Below are positions 10,401 through 16,644 of a stretch of 61,239 nucleotides of DNA, one piece after another. This DNA is from an uncultured Clostridia bacterium (lineage in GTDB: Bacteria; Bacillota; Clostridia; UMGS1810). Every line of letters starts with the position of its first letter. Within the stretch, counting starts at the first letter, position 1. The stretch lies in the NCBI GenBank assembly GCA_934463165.1, contig CAKSJG010000017.1, positions 1 through 61,239 of the forward strand, given 5' to 3'. The translations under genes were made by a program, and so were the position numbers. Under the pieces are notes generated by a model. That model saw only the letters and a list, made by a program, of their open reading frames with translations. It made no database searches and was not told where the DNA came from.

Positions 10401-10788
10401 CTCATGCAAAATAACCGGGCTTGATGATTCAAAAGAATATCGTACCGTAGTTAATGCCGTTGATTGCTGGAAGCTTGTAAGCGCCGATCTTACAGAGGAC
10501 GGATTTCAAAATGCTTACAGAATAGAATCGGTTGTATGTGACGGTGATGTGATAAAAGGCATAAATATTTTTTCATCTTCATATAATGCCGATGTATATA
10601 TTGCAACCTATAACGGTAGTGAAATGATTTCACTAAGTAAGGTGAAAGTGGATTCTCTCGGCAAAAAGAAATATGATTTATCTATTGATATATCAAATTG
10701 CAGTAATATAAAATGTTTTATTTGGAAAAGTGATATATCAAGTCTTGTTCCGCTTGCTAAGAGTTTGTTAATAAATAAAAAAGGGTAA
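7432..10788 (+). CDS. Secreted multidomain calcineurin-like metallophosphoesterase
   Basis: A 1118-residue exported protein. A signal peptide (MKRCLSFMLCILMLFSSTG) is followed by an N-terminal beta-sandwich-like region (about 30-290), a small helical linker, an Ig-like segment (about 355-450), then the phosphoesterase domain. Metal-binding motifs appear in canonical order: SDIHL (about 468), NGDLVDG (about 512), GNHDARG (about 588), NHYK (about 753) and GGHSHTF (about 787). These are the D-x-H, G-D-x-x-D, G-N-H-D and G-H-x-H motifs of the calcineurin-like superfamily. The remaining 250 residues look like fibronectin/Ig-type modules. No SLH or LPXTG anchor is seen. The substrate (nucleotide, phosphodiester or sugar phosphate) is unknown. 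Confidence 0.85.
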   Translation: MKRCLSFMLCILMLFSSTGLTAIASVQTVKKIDFEDGTSGGFSSGSVLYKEDAPDVFTEYNQNAVFDFGSSDSSITFDESDEGDMWVIESDVYIDNVKNNSNSTAQSTTMKLVGDDTNTVIWGISSGGTPSFVSSCGGWSSTTVKNDTWYTIKSVINGEQKWASVYYKPIGSADSEYKPVMMQHSYIKDNFIYYDDYYKYNSTSVSKEERETALSHVNEMTSNSSTTFEEKFYFDGVSSYNWNGTKTHVNINTNGILPKKFKSVKFISNNSALDNYIDNFSFTSYKPLYKAMSGILTAEEVENTLSVYSGLGSFDYGDTSGIDMDKVYTALTNKTYGSTEEFLAEYNECLTADIDPAIKYIKITSGINNAANQGDTVDITYDYKAVKANATDIIWTVSGASDSDTHYESGKLYIGNEEKSGNVIKLTATSRFDNSVNDTVVFWIREDTDYLNDNFDDSKIVSRFAVSSDIHLNGQGSGQQSVIKFAHLIDVVQKAAGTKEDGTPNLDALLINGDLVDGIQIYDCASANSTVYGKKVAQDYRSVEYMASCLEGKNTNTSETVENGKSLVDDSLFGAGLDKNIKVFYSLGNHDARGKGITRFDGSAEAVINKYGYSMSDVYSSEYIAAIMCGWKYDASKSSAPDGAENSYITYINDLIDICGNDNVSAKEKDEFTQKYGTSCDTAIELFKRYYGYDTVLTRDEYGLLYGNRHMKIGNFHFIALELEGDSDSAGFLDKYCAISVKEDPTKPIFVLNHYKVKDTVYASYYGAVSDGVKAVLEKYPQAVVWGGHSHTFLNNENAIMQTKFTNIESATTAYFDKEEVYEEVPDMQNISANYLAGGISFDTESAGDVNDFGECVMVSVDVNNNVKIERIDVNQSYKNGNGVVYIKQPWIINGINPSGDFLCKYSESYRLSEESLPMFDRDAYVTHTDVANGEMTVTFSSAYDNDNVKYYSVSVYDAESGALKAVKYVTSGYWKYANDETMRLNNKTYSCKITGLDDSKEYRTVVNAVDCWKLVSADLTEDGFQNAYRIESVVCDGDVIKGINIFSSSYNADVYIATYNGSEMISLSKVKVDSLGKKKYDLSIDISNCSNIKCFIWKSDISSLVPLAKSLLINKKG

Positions 10789-10869
10789 AACAACCGAAAG
10801 AACATGCTGAAATGAAGAAATTGCAATACCGGATGTACTGTTTAAAATGACGGAATTTAATGTTATTTG

Positions 10870-10898
10870 TTGACATTTAAAAATCGATAGTATATAAT
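10870..10898 (+). promoter_or_regulatory. Consensus sigma-A promoter of glnN
   Basis: TTGACA (10870-10875) and TATAAT (10893-10898) with a 17-bp spacer. The expected transcription start falls just ahead of the leader hairpin. Confidence 0.88.
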
Positions 10899-10909
10899 AT
10901 TAATATATG

Positions 10910-10943
10910 TGACACTGTGTAAGTTAATCGCAGTGTCATTTTT
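10910..10943 (+). promoter_or_regulatory. Leader hairpin with U-run upstream of glnN
   Basis: TGACACTG (10910-10917) pairs perfectly with CAGTGTCA (10931-10938) around a 13-base loop and is followed at once by five T. It lies between the promoter and the glnN ribosome site (CGGGAGGT). It has the form of a short attenuator. It could instead be a 5' stabilising hairpin or a DNA operator overlapping +1. Confidence 0.55.
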
Positions 10944-10964
10944 CCAATATCGGGAGGTCAGGTA

Positions 10965-13067
10965 ATGAGCAAAATCAATGTAACGGAAATCTTTGCCGAG
11001 GATGTTTTTAACGACAGCGTAATGCGTTCAAAGCTGCCTAAGGCAACTTACAAAACCTTGAAAGAGACCGTGAATGACGGTAAACCTCTTTCGGTTGAAA
11101 CGGCAAATGTTGTGGCAAGCGCAATGAAAGACTGGGCAATAGAAAAGGGCGCAACGCATTTTACACACTGGTTTCAGCCTATGACCGGTTTTACGGCTGA
11201 AAAGCACGACAGCTTTATTTCTCCGTCCGATGACGGTAAAATCATTATGGAATTTTCGGGCAAGGAGCTTATAAAGGGCGAGTCCGACGCTTCATCATTC
11301 CCGTCCGGAGGCCTCCGCGAAACCTGCGAGGCAAGGGGATACACTGCGTGGGATCCGACATCCTATGCATTTGTAAAAGATAACACACTTTGCATTCCGA
11401 CGGCATTTTGCTCATACGGCGGCGAAGCTCTCGATATGAAAACACCGCTGCTCAGAGCTATGGAGCAGATTAATATTCAGGCCATGAGAATACTTAAGCT
11501 TTTCGGCAATACCACGTCAAAACGTGTATCGACAACAGTCGGCCCCGAGCAGGAATATTTTCTTATAGACAGAGATTTATACAATCAAAGAAAAGACCTG
11601 ATCTATACCGGCAGAACGCTTTTCGGCGCAAAACCGCCTAAGGGTCAGGAACTTGACGACCACTATTTCGGCGTAATAAAACCCAGAGTATCGGAGTTTA
11701 TGAAAGAGCTTGACAAAGAACTTTGGAAGCTCGGCATACTTTCAAAAACCAAACACAATGAGGTTGCCCCTTCTCAGCATGAGCTTGCACCGATATTTAC
11801 AACCGGTAATATTGCCGTCGATCATAATCAGCTTACAATGGAAATGATGAAAAAGGTTGCTCTTCGTCACAATATGATGTGCCTGCTTCATGAAAAGCCT
11901 TATGCATATGTCAACGGCTCCGGCAAGCATGATAACTGGTCGCTTGTTACGGATGACGGCATAAACCTTTTTGAGCCGGGCAAAACTCCGCATGATAATC
12001 TTCAGTTTTTACTGTTTTTCTGTGCCGTTATAAAAGCGGTTGACGAATATCAGGATCTTTTAAGGGTGTTTGTTTCAAGCTCGGGCAATGATCACCGTCT
12101 CGGCGGAAGCGAAGCTCCACCGGCAATAATATCGATGTTTATCGGTGATCAGCTTGAAGCTGTTATCGAAGCTCTTGAAAACGATGCCGAATATGCCGAG
12201 AAAAAGCGTGAAAAGATGAAGCTCGGAGCGCATGTCATACCGATGTTTTCAAAAGATACAACAGACAGAAACCGAACCAGCCCGTTTGCGTTTACGGGTA
12301 ATAAATTCGAGTTCCGTATGCCGGGTTCAACATCATCGGTTGCAGGGCCCAATTCGGTTCTTAATACAATAGTTGCATATGAGCTTGAGCAGTTTGCCGA
12401 TGAGCTTGAAGCATGCGAAGATTTTGATTTATCGCTTTCAAAGCTTATTCAGAGAACTATAAAGGAACATAAGCGGATAATATTTAACGGAAATAATTAT
12501 TCCGACGAATGGGTCGAAGAGGCGAAAAAACGCGGTCTTTCGAATTATAAAAGCACGCCCGAAGCCGTTCCGCACATGCTTGACGAAAAAAATATCGATG
12601 TGCTTACAAAGCACGGTGTTTACAGCAGAACAGAGCTTGAATCAAGATGCGAAACCAAGCTTGAAATTTATATAAAGAATATAAATATAGAAGCGCGTAC
12701 AATGATTGAGATGATAAAGAAAGACATTATCCCCGCTGTCAGCGAATACATAGAGTCTCTCTCCGACACTGCGCTTTCGAAAAAATCGTTTATATCTTCA
12801 ATAGACACAAGCGTTGAAGAAAAGCTTGCCGTTAAGCTTTCAAAGCTTAATGCCGAGTTATATGAAAAAAATGAGATACTTGAAGGAAAGGTGCGCGATG
12901 CGTCCGAATATGAATCGGATATAAAAAAATGCGCAATGTATTTCCGTGAGGAAGTTTTTGAAGCGATGAATAACGCAAGAGAAATTGCCGATGAGCTTGA
13001 GGTAAATACGGCACGTGATTTCTGGCCGTTCCCGACTTACGGAGAGTTGCTTTTCGGAATAAGATAA
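10965..13067 (+). CDS. glnN: Glutamine synthetase type III
   Basis: A 700-residue GSIII enzyme making glutamine from glutamate, NH4+ and ATP. It is much longer than GSI (about 450 residues), as expected for GSIII. Landmarks include the metal-site segment GPEQEYFLIDRDLY, the GSIII-type KHNEVAPSQHELAPIF, and the ATP/glutamate segment NRTSPFAFTGNKFEFR. The long C-terminal helical extension ends in DFWPFPTYGELLF, typical of GSIII. The start has a GGGAGGT ribosome site. It has its own promoter, leader hairpin and a strong terminator, so it is monocistronic and plausibly nitrogen-regulated through the leader. Confidence 0.95.
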   Translation: MSKINVTEIFAEDVFNDSVMRSKLPKATYKTLKETVNDGKPLSVETANVVASAMKDWAIEKGATHFTHWFQPMTGFTAEKHDSFISPSDDGKIIMEFSGKELIKGESDASSFPSGGLRETCEARGYTAWDPTSYAFVKDNTLCIPTAFCSYGGEALDMKTPLLRAMEQINIQAMRILKLFGNTTSKRVSTTVGPEQEYFLIDRDLYNQRKDLIYTGRTLFGAKPPKGQELDDHYFGVIKPRVSEFMKELDKELWKLGILSKTKHNEVAPSQHELAPIFTTGNIAVDHNQLTMEMMKKVALRHNMMCLLHEKPYAYVNGSGKHDNWSLVTDDGINLFEPGKTPHDNLQFLLFFCAVIKAVDEYQDLLRVFVSSSGNDHRLGGSEAPPAIISMFIGDQLEAVIEALENDAEYAEKKREKMKLGAHVIPMFSKDTTDRNRTSPFAFTGNKFEFRMPGSTSSVAGPNSVLNTIVAYELEQFADELEACEDFDLSLSKLIQRTIKEHKRIIFNGNNYSDEWVEEAKKRGLSNYKSTPEAVPHMLDEKNIDVLTKHGVYSRTELESRCETKLEIYIKNINIEARTMIEMIKKDIIPAVSEYIESLSDTALSKKSFISSIDTSVEEKLAVKLSKLNAELYEKNEILEGKVRDASEYESDIKKCAMYFREEVFEAMNNAREIADELEVNTARDFWPFPTYGELLFGIR

Positions 13068-13082
13068 ATAATATGTACCGAC

Positions 13083-13129
13083 AGCAAAACGGGCAGAAAC
13101 AATTTTGTTCTGCCCGTTTTGCTATTTTT
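13083..13129. terminator. Strong bidirectional terminator glnN / spoVAE
   Basis: A perfect 16-bp stem (AGCAAAACGGGCAGAA with its complement) around a 9-base loop and a T6 tail. It overlaps the stop codon of the convergent spoVAE gene, so it probably serves both strands. Confidence 0.92.
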
Positions 13130-13487
13130 TAGACTTAGGCTTAAATATACAAGCACACAAAAATCCGAAAAACACAGCTGCAGATATTCCGCATGCGGCG
13201 GCCTTTGCTCCGCCGCACAAAGCACCCCAAAGTCCTTTTTCCTTAACGGCCGTTTCCGCTCCCTTTGCAAGCGTGTATCCGAACCCGATAATCGGCACAG
13301 TTGCGCCGCATCCGGCATATTTGACAATACTTTCATATAATCCTGCGCCGGTCAGAATAACTCCGCAGACAACATACAGCACCATTATTCTTGCCGGTGT
13401 CATCTTTGTTTTATCTATCAGGATCTGGGCTATAACACATAATAACCCACCGACCCAAAATGAATTAAAGAGCATCATCCAATTCAT
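13122..13487 (-). CDS. spoVAE: Stage V sporulation protein AE
   Basis: A 121-residue small membrane protein of the SpoVAC/SpoVAEB family, part of the SpoVA channel that moves dipicolinic acid into the forespore and releases it on germination. The family motif TGAGLYESIVKYAGCGATVPIIGFG is recognisable from its parts (GAGLYE, KYAGCGATVPI), with three to four hydrophobic segments. The ATG is 2 bases after the spoVAD stop, with GAGGGTG as ribosome site. It is last in the operon spoVAC-spoVAD-spoVAE. Confidence 0.93.
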   Translation of the reverse strand: MNWMMLFNSFWVGGLLCVIAQILIDKTKMTPARIMVLYVVCGVILTGAGLYESIVKYAGCGATVPIIGFGYTLAKGAETAVKEKGLWGALCGGAKAAACGISAAVFFGFLCACIFKPKSKK

Positions 13488-13489
13488 AA

Positions 13490-14485
13490 TTACACCCTCT
13501 CTATTGAAACAGCATGTGCAATGCCCGATATGGGTTCTCCCAAAAGTACGCTCGACGGGCTCATCAGTGCGCCGGTTGCAATAAGCAAAATTTTAGAAAA
13601 TTCATTATTTAACATTTTTTTTGAAAAATATCCCGAAAATACAGAGGCTATACATCCGCATCCGCTTCCGCCTGCATTTACGTTCTGTGACTTCGGGTCA
13701 AATATCAGGCTGCCGCAGTCCGCATGATTGCCGCGTATGTCAATTCCATTTTTATCGAGCAGTTCATATAATATTTCCGATCCCACGTTTGCAAGGTCTC
13801 CTGTTACGATAATGTCATAAAAATCGGGAGCTCTTCCGGTTTCCTTAAGGTGTGTATATATCGTATCCGAGGCTGACGGCGCCATAGCTGCACCCATGTT
13901 ATTTGCGTCCGTAACGCCGAGGTCAACAATTTTTCCGACAGTAATGTTCGTGATTTTCAGATCAGCATTTTTTCGCGTTAAAACGGCGCTGCCGCTTCCG
14001 GTTACGGTCCACTGTGAGGTGGGAGTTCTGACCTCTCCGTATTCGAGAGGAAATCTGTATTGCTTTTCGGATGAGCAAAAATGACTGGATGTGACAACCG
14101 CGGCATTTTCAAAAAATCCTCCGCTTATCGATATTGAAGCAAGGCAAAGCCCCTCAACAAATGTGGAGCATGCCCCATACAGACCGAAAAACGGAATGTC
14201 AAAGGCCTTAAGCCCGAATGAGCTTGCAGTGCACTGGTCAAGCAAATCTCCGGCATAAAGAATTTCTATATCATTTGAAGTCATGTTTGCTGCTGTGATT
14301 GCGCCGGAAAGAGTATTTTTCATAAGTGTACTTTCGGCGGTTTCCCACGAATCCTGTCCGAGCAGATCGTCGGAGTATACCGCGTCAAAATAATTTCCGA
14401 GAGGGCCGCCCGATTCTTTATCGCCTCCGGATGAAAATGTACTTTTAATATACACGTTTTCAATGGATTTTGTTTGACTCTTCAT
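13490..14485 (-). CDS. spoVAD: Stage V sporulation protein AD
   Basis: A 331-residue thiolase-fold protein and the dipicolinate-binding subunit of the SpoVA system. It has GPLGNYFDAVYSDDLLGQDS near the N-terminus, YGACSTFVEGL (thiolase-like Cys region) and a C-terminal GEPISGIAHAV. The start at 14485 is chosen because GGAGG lies 8 bases upstream; a TTG at 14506 in frame lies upstream of that site. The gene starts 5 bp after the spoVAC stop codon, and its ribosome site falls inside the 3' end of spoVAC. Confidence 0.93.
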   Translation of the reverse strand: MKSQTKSIENVYIKSTFSSGGDKESGGPLGNYFDAVYSDDLLGQDSWETAESTLMKNTLSGAITAANMTSNDIEILYAGDLLDQCTASSFGLKAFDIPFFGLYGACSTFVEGLCLASISISGGFFENAAVVTSSHFCSSEKQYRFPLEYGEVRTPTSQWTVTGSGSAVLTRKNADLKITNITVGKIVDLGVTDANNMGAAMAPSASDTIYTHLKETGRAPDFYDIIVTGDLANVGSEILYELLDKNGIDIRGNHADCGSLIFDPKSQNVNAGGSGCGCIASVFSGYFSKKMLNNEFSKILLIATGALMSPSSVLLGEPISGIAHAVSIERV

Positions 14486-14489
14486 AGCT

Positions 14490-14936
14490 TCAACCTCCGA
14501 ATGCAAAAAATATTATCCCGTATATGACCGATGCCGTAATTCCGTATACCAGCACGGGACCGGCAATAATAAACATTTTTGTACCGACACCGAGAACATA
14601 TCCTTCGGTTTTGTATTCCATTGCAGGAGATACGATGCTGTTTGCAAATCCCGTTATCGGAACAAGCGTTCCCGCTTTTCCGTATTTGGCAATTCTGTCA
14701 TATACTCCGACTCCGGTAAGAAACGCACCAAGAAAAATCATGACGGACGATACAAGTGATGCCGTGTCTTCTTTATTTAATCCGAATGATTTAATATAAA
14801 CTGAAATGCACTGACCGATTGCGCAGATCAGTCCGCCGATTATAAAAGCAAGGCACATATCCTTAAAGATAGGAGATTTCGGTGATTTTTCTTTTACGAG
14901 TTTATCGTATTCTTTTTGACTCATGGTTTCAGACAT
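14490..14936 (-). CDS. spoVAC: Stage V sporulation protein AC
   Basis: A 148-residue membrane protein of the SpoVAC/AEB family, a mechanosensitive-like channel component of the spore inner membrane. It has a hydrophilic N-terminus followed by hydrophobic segments, with TGVGVYDRIAKYGKAGTLVP matching the family core and mirroring SpoVAE. It is first gene of the operon, with GGGGAG as ribosome site. A forespore sigma-G promoter would be expected upstream, but I could not identify one convincingly. Confidence 0.93.
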   Translation of the reverse strand: MSETMSQKEYDKLVKEKSPKSPIFKDMCLAFIIGGLICAIGQCISVYIKSFGLNKEDTASLVSSVMIFLGAFLTGVGVYDRIAKYGKAGTLVPITGFANSIVSPAMEYKTEGYVLGVGTKMFIIAGPVLVYGITASVIYGIIFFAFGG

Positions 14937-15070
14937 TTTTTCATTCTCCCCGGTTAAATATTATTGGATTTTATAATTAATATTTGTAATGTTGATTAAA
15001 ATTATTACATTTTTTTGAAAAATATTGACCTGAATAATTTTTTGATTTATAATTAGTTTGGTGATGAATT

Positions 15071-15436
15071 ATGCAGTCGGTGGACGAAGCACTGAAAAAA
15101 TTAAATAAATCGAAATTTCGAAGCCGTTTTCATCTTTCGGAAAAAGATATTGAATATTATAAAAAGAGGGGAGAAGACGGTATAAGGGCAGACGCGTATG
15201 AATTTATAAAAAAAAGACTTGCGCCGAAATTTATATATAATGACGGCAGGCAGACACCTATGCGCGGTCATCCCGTTTTTATTGCGCAGCATGCATGCGC
15301 TTGCTGCTGCAGAGGCTGTTTGAATAAATGGTACAATGTAAAAAAAGATGTCGCGCTCAGCGATGTTCAGACAGATAAAATTGTCAATCTGCTTATGACA
15401 TGGATAAAAAAAGAAATACGCGGTCAGACAACATAA
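15071..15436 (+). CDS. DUF4186 family protein
   Basis: A 121-residue protein carrying the DUF4186 core: RGHPVFIAQHACACCCRGC followed by LNKWY. The dense His/Cys cluster (HACACCCRGCL) suggests metal binding, but no biochemical function is known for the family. The N-terminal third is basic and helical. It is transcribed away from spoVA and appears to be a single gene. The ATG follows GGTGATG. Confidence 0.82.
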   Translation: MQSVDEALKKLNKSKFRSRFHLSEKDIEYYKKRGEDGIRADAYEFIKKRLAPKFIYNDGRQTPMRGHPVFIAQHACACCCRGCLNKWYNVKKDVALSDVQTDKIVNLLMTWIKKEIRGQTT

Positions 15437-15520
15437 ATGTGCATTTTTTACATATGAAAATCATCATGACTGGATATGTTAGTAAAAATTGACTTTTTTT
15501 TAAAATATTCAAAAAATATA

Positions 15521-15549
15521 TTGACAAAATCCGAGGTAAATGATATAAT
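15521..15549 (+). promoter_or_regulatory. Consensus promoter of tRNA-Leu(GAG)
   Basis: TTGACA (15521-15526) and TATAAT (15544-15549), 17-bp spacer, 20 bp upstream of the mature tRNA 5' end. Confidence 0.9.
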
Positions 15550-15569
15550 ATCATTTGTTGACGCGGTAC

Positions 15570-15653
15570 GCGAGCATGCTGGAATTGGCAGACAGGCACG
15601 TTTGAGGGGCGTGTGTTTCGTACGTGTGGGTTCAAGTCCCACTGCTCGCACCA
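15570..15653 (+). tRNA. tRNA-Leu (anticodon GAG)
   Basis: A class II tRNA. The acceptor stem GCGAGCA pairs with TGCTCGC and CCA is encoded. The D-arm contains TGGCAGACAGG, the anticodon loop is TTGAGGG with GAG, there is a long variable arm, and the T-loop is TTCAAGT. It reads CUC/CUU codons. Confidence 0.93.
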
Positions 15654-15658
15654 ACAGT

Positions 15659-15693
15659 AACCGCATACCGAGTTTGGTATGCGGTTATTTTTA
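15659..15693 (+). terminator. Intrinsic terminator after tRNA-Leu(GAG)
   Basis: AACCGCATACC pairs perfectly with GGTATGCGGTT around a 6-base loop; TATTTTTAA follows. Confidence 0.9.
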
Positions 15694-15710
15694 ACATTAT
15701 GACTGAATAT

Positions 15711-15746
15711 GCGGATATGGCGGAATCGGCAGACGCGCGTGGTTCT
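15711..15746 (+). pseudogene. 5' half of a tRNA-Leu (remnant)
   Basis: The 36 bases from 15711 match the 5' half of the intact tRNA-Leu(CAG) at 15854 except for two substitutions, from the acceptor strand GCGGATA through the D-arm to the anticodon stem (GGTTC). Similarity stops at the anticodon loop; the downstream bases cannot complete the anticodon, variable or T arms. No promoter or CCA is attached. It looks like a duplication or integration scar rather than a functional gene. Confidence 0.75.
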
Positions 15747-15801
15747 GCTCGCGTCACATCGGTGAAAAGTTTATACCTACAACTTAATATTTGATTATAT
15801 C

Positions 15802-15830
15802 TTGATTAATTCTTCTTTTTGTGTTAGAAT
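15802..15830 (+). promoter_or_regulatory. Probable promoter of tRNA-Leu(CAG)
   Basis: TTGATT (15802-15807) and TAGAAT (15825-15830) with a 17-bp spacer, 23 bp ahead of the tRNA. Confidence 0.65.
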
Positions 15831-15853
15831 ATAGATGCGGTCAAGATTGATAT

Positions 15854-15940
15854 GCGGATATGGCGGAATTGGCAGACGCGCATGGTTCAGGTCCATGTGA
15901 AAGCAATTTCATGGAGGTTCAAGTCCTCTTATCCGCACCA
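15854..15940 (+). tRNA. tRNA-Leu (anticodon CAG)
   Basis: A class II tRNA. The acceptor GCGGATA pairs with TATCCGC and CCA is encoded. The anticodon stem CATGG/CCATG encloses loop TTCAGGT (anticodon CAG), with a long variable arm and T-loop TTCAAGT. It reads CUG. Confidence 0.94.
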
Positions 15941-15941
15941 C

Positions 15942-15971
15942 AATCCTGTATCGTATGATACAGGATTTTTT
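15942..15971 (+). terminator. Intrinsic terminator after tRNA-Leu(CAG)
   Basis: AATCCTGTATC pairs perfectly with GATACAGGATT around GTAT, followed by T. The mntA ribosome site begins immediately afterwards, so the toxin-antitoxin genes may be fed by read-through or by an unseen promoter. Confidence 0.9.
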
Positions 15972-15989
15972 ATGAAAGGCGGTGAATTT

Positions 15990-16292
15990 ATGGCTGTATA
16001 TTCTGTTGATGAGCTTCGTATGATTGTTAGTGACATTGCCAAGCAATACGGAGTTAAAAAGGTTGCATTGTTTGGATCTTACTCTACCGGCAAGCAGACA
16101 TCTGAAAGCGACATTGATTTGCTTATTGATAAAGGCGATATTAAGGGCTTGTTTATGTTTAACAGCTTTATAAATTCACTTCAAGATAAGCTTGGTAAGA
16201 ATGTTGATGTAATGACATACTCTTCCCTTAGTCGCTCACTTATTAAAGACTCTGTCAAAGATGAGGTGGTTTTGTATGAATATCAGAGATGA
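15990..16292 (+). CDS. mntA: MntA-type nucleotidyltransferase antitoxin
   Basis: A 100-residue minimal nucleotidyltransferase. It carries the signature GSYSTGKQTSESDID (GS-x10-DxD; the two Asp bind Mg2+), which in MntA antitoxins AMPylates a Tyr of the HEPN toxin HepT and so inactivates it. The start at 15990 follows GGCGGTG. A longer in-frame reading would begin inside tRNA-Leu and is rejected. The 3' end overlaps hepT by 17 bp, the usual tight coupling of this pair. It sits between tRNA-Leu genes and a serine recombinase. Confidence 0.9.
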   Translation: MAVYSVDELRMIVSDIAKQYGVKKVALFGSYSTGKQTSESDIDLLIDKGDIKGLFMFNSFINSLQDKLGKNVDVMTYSSLSRSLIKDSVKDEVVLYEYQR

Positions 16293-16614
16293 AATTGTGA
16301 TTAAGAAAATCATACAATATTCTGATGAAATCAGTGCAACCATTTCACGCTTTAATTTGACCCATGAATCTTTCACAGAAGATTTTGTTGCACGCAATGC
16401 GATTTCAATGTGCATTCTTCAAATCGGTGAATTAGTCGGAAAATTGTCCGATGGATTCAAGGTTGAGAACAATGCAATGCCTTGGCGTGAAATTAAAGCA
16501 ATGCGGAATATCGCAGCACACAATTACGGTGAAATTGATATCGATATTCTTTGGGAAACCGCTACCTGTGACATCCCTGATTTAAAAGAATATTGTAAAA
16601 AGTTTATAGATTAA
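16276..16614 (+). CDS. hepT: HepT-like HEPN ribonuclease toxin
   Basis: A 112-residue all-helical HEPN-domain protein of the HepT family. RNIAAHNYG provides the RX4HXY ribonuclease motif; the Tyr in this motif is the residue modified by MntA in studied systems. WREIKAMRNIAAH is typical of DUF86/HepT proteins. The start at 16276 gives a 17-bp overlap with mntA and lies after GAGGTGG. Together they form an intact-looking HEPN/MNT toxin-antitoxin module, implicated in phage defence or mobile-element maintenance. Confidence 0.9.
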   Translation: MNIRDEIVIKKIIQYSDEISATISRFNLTHESFTEDFVARNAISMCILQIGELVGKLSDGFKVENNAMPWREIKAMRNIAAHNYGEIDIDILWETATCDIPDLKEYCKKFID

Positions 16615-16616
16615 CT

Positions 16617-16643
16617 AAAAAGGGCATCTTTGGATGTCCTTTT
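16617..16643. terminator. Terminator between hepT and the recombinase
   Basis: AAAAGGGCATC pairs with GATGTCCTTTT (one wobble) around TTTG. It is flanked by A-run and T-run and lies between convergent genes, so it may act in both directions. Confidence 0.85.
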
Positions 16644-16644
16644 A

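Noticed and set aside
15711..15780. A third functional tRNA-Leu
   Set aside because: Only the 5' half is tRNA-like. No anticodon, T-arm or 3' acceptor strand can be paired.
15852..15989. Long in-frame start of MntA inside tRNA-Leu
   Set aside because: The frame crosses a tRNA gene and its terminator; the start at 15990 has a good ribosome site and fits the family length.
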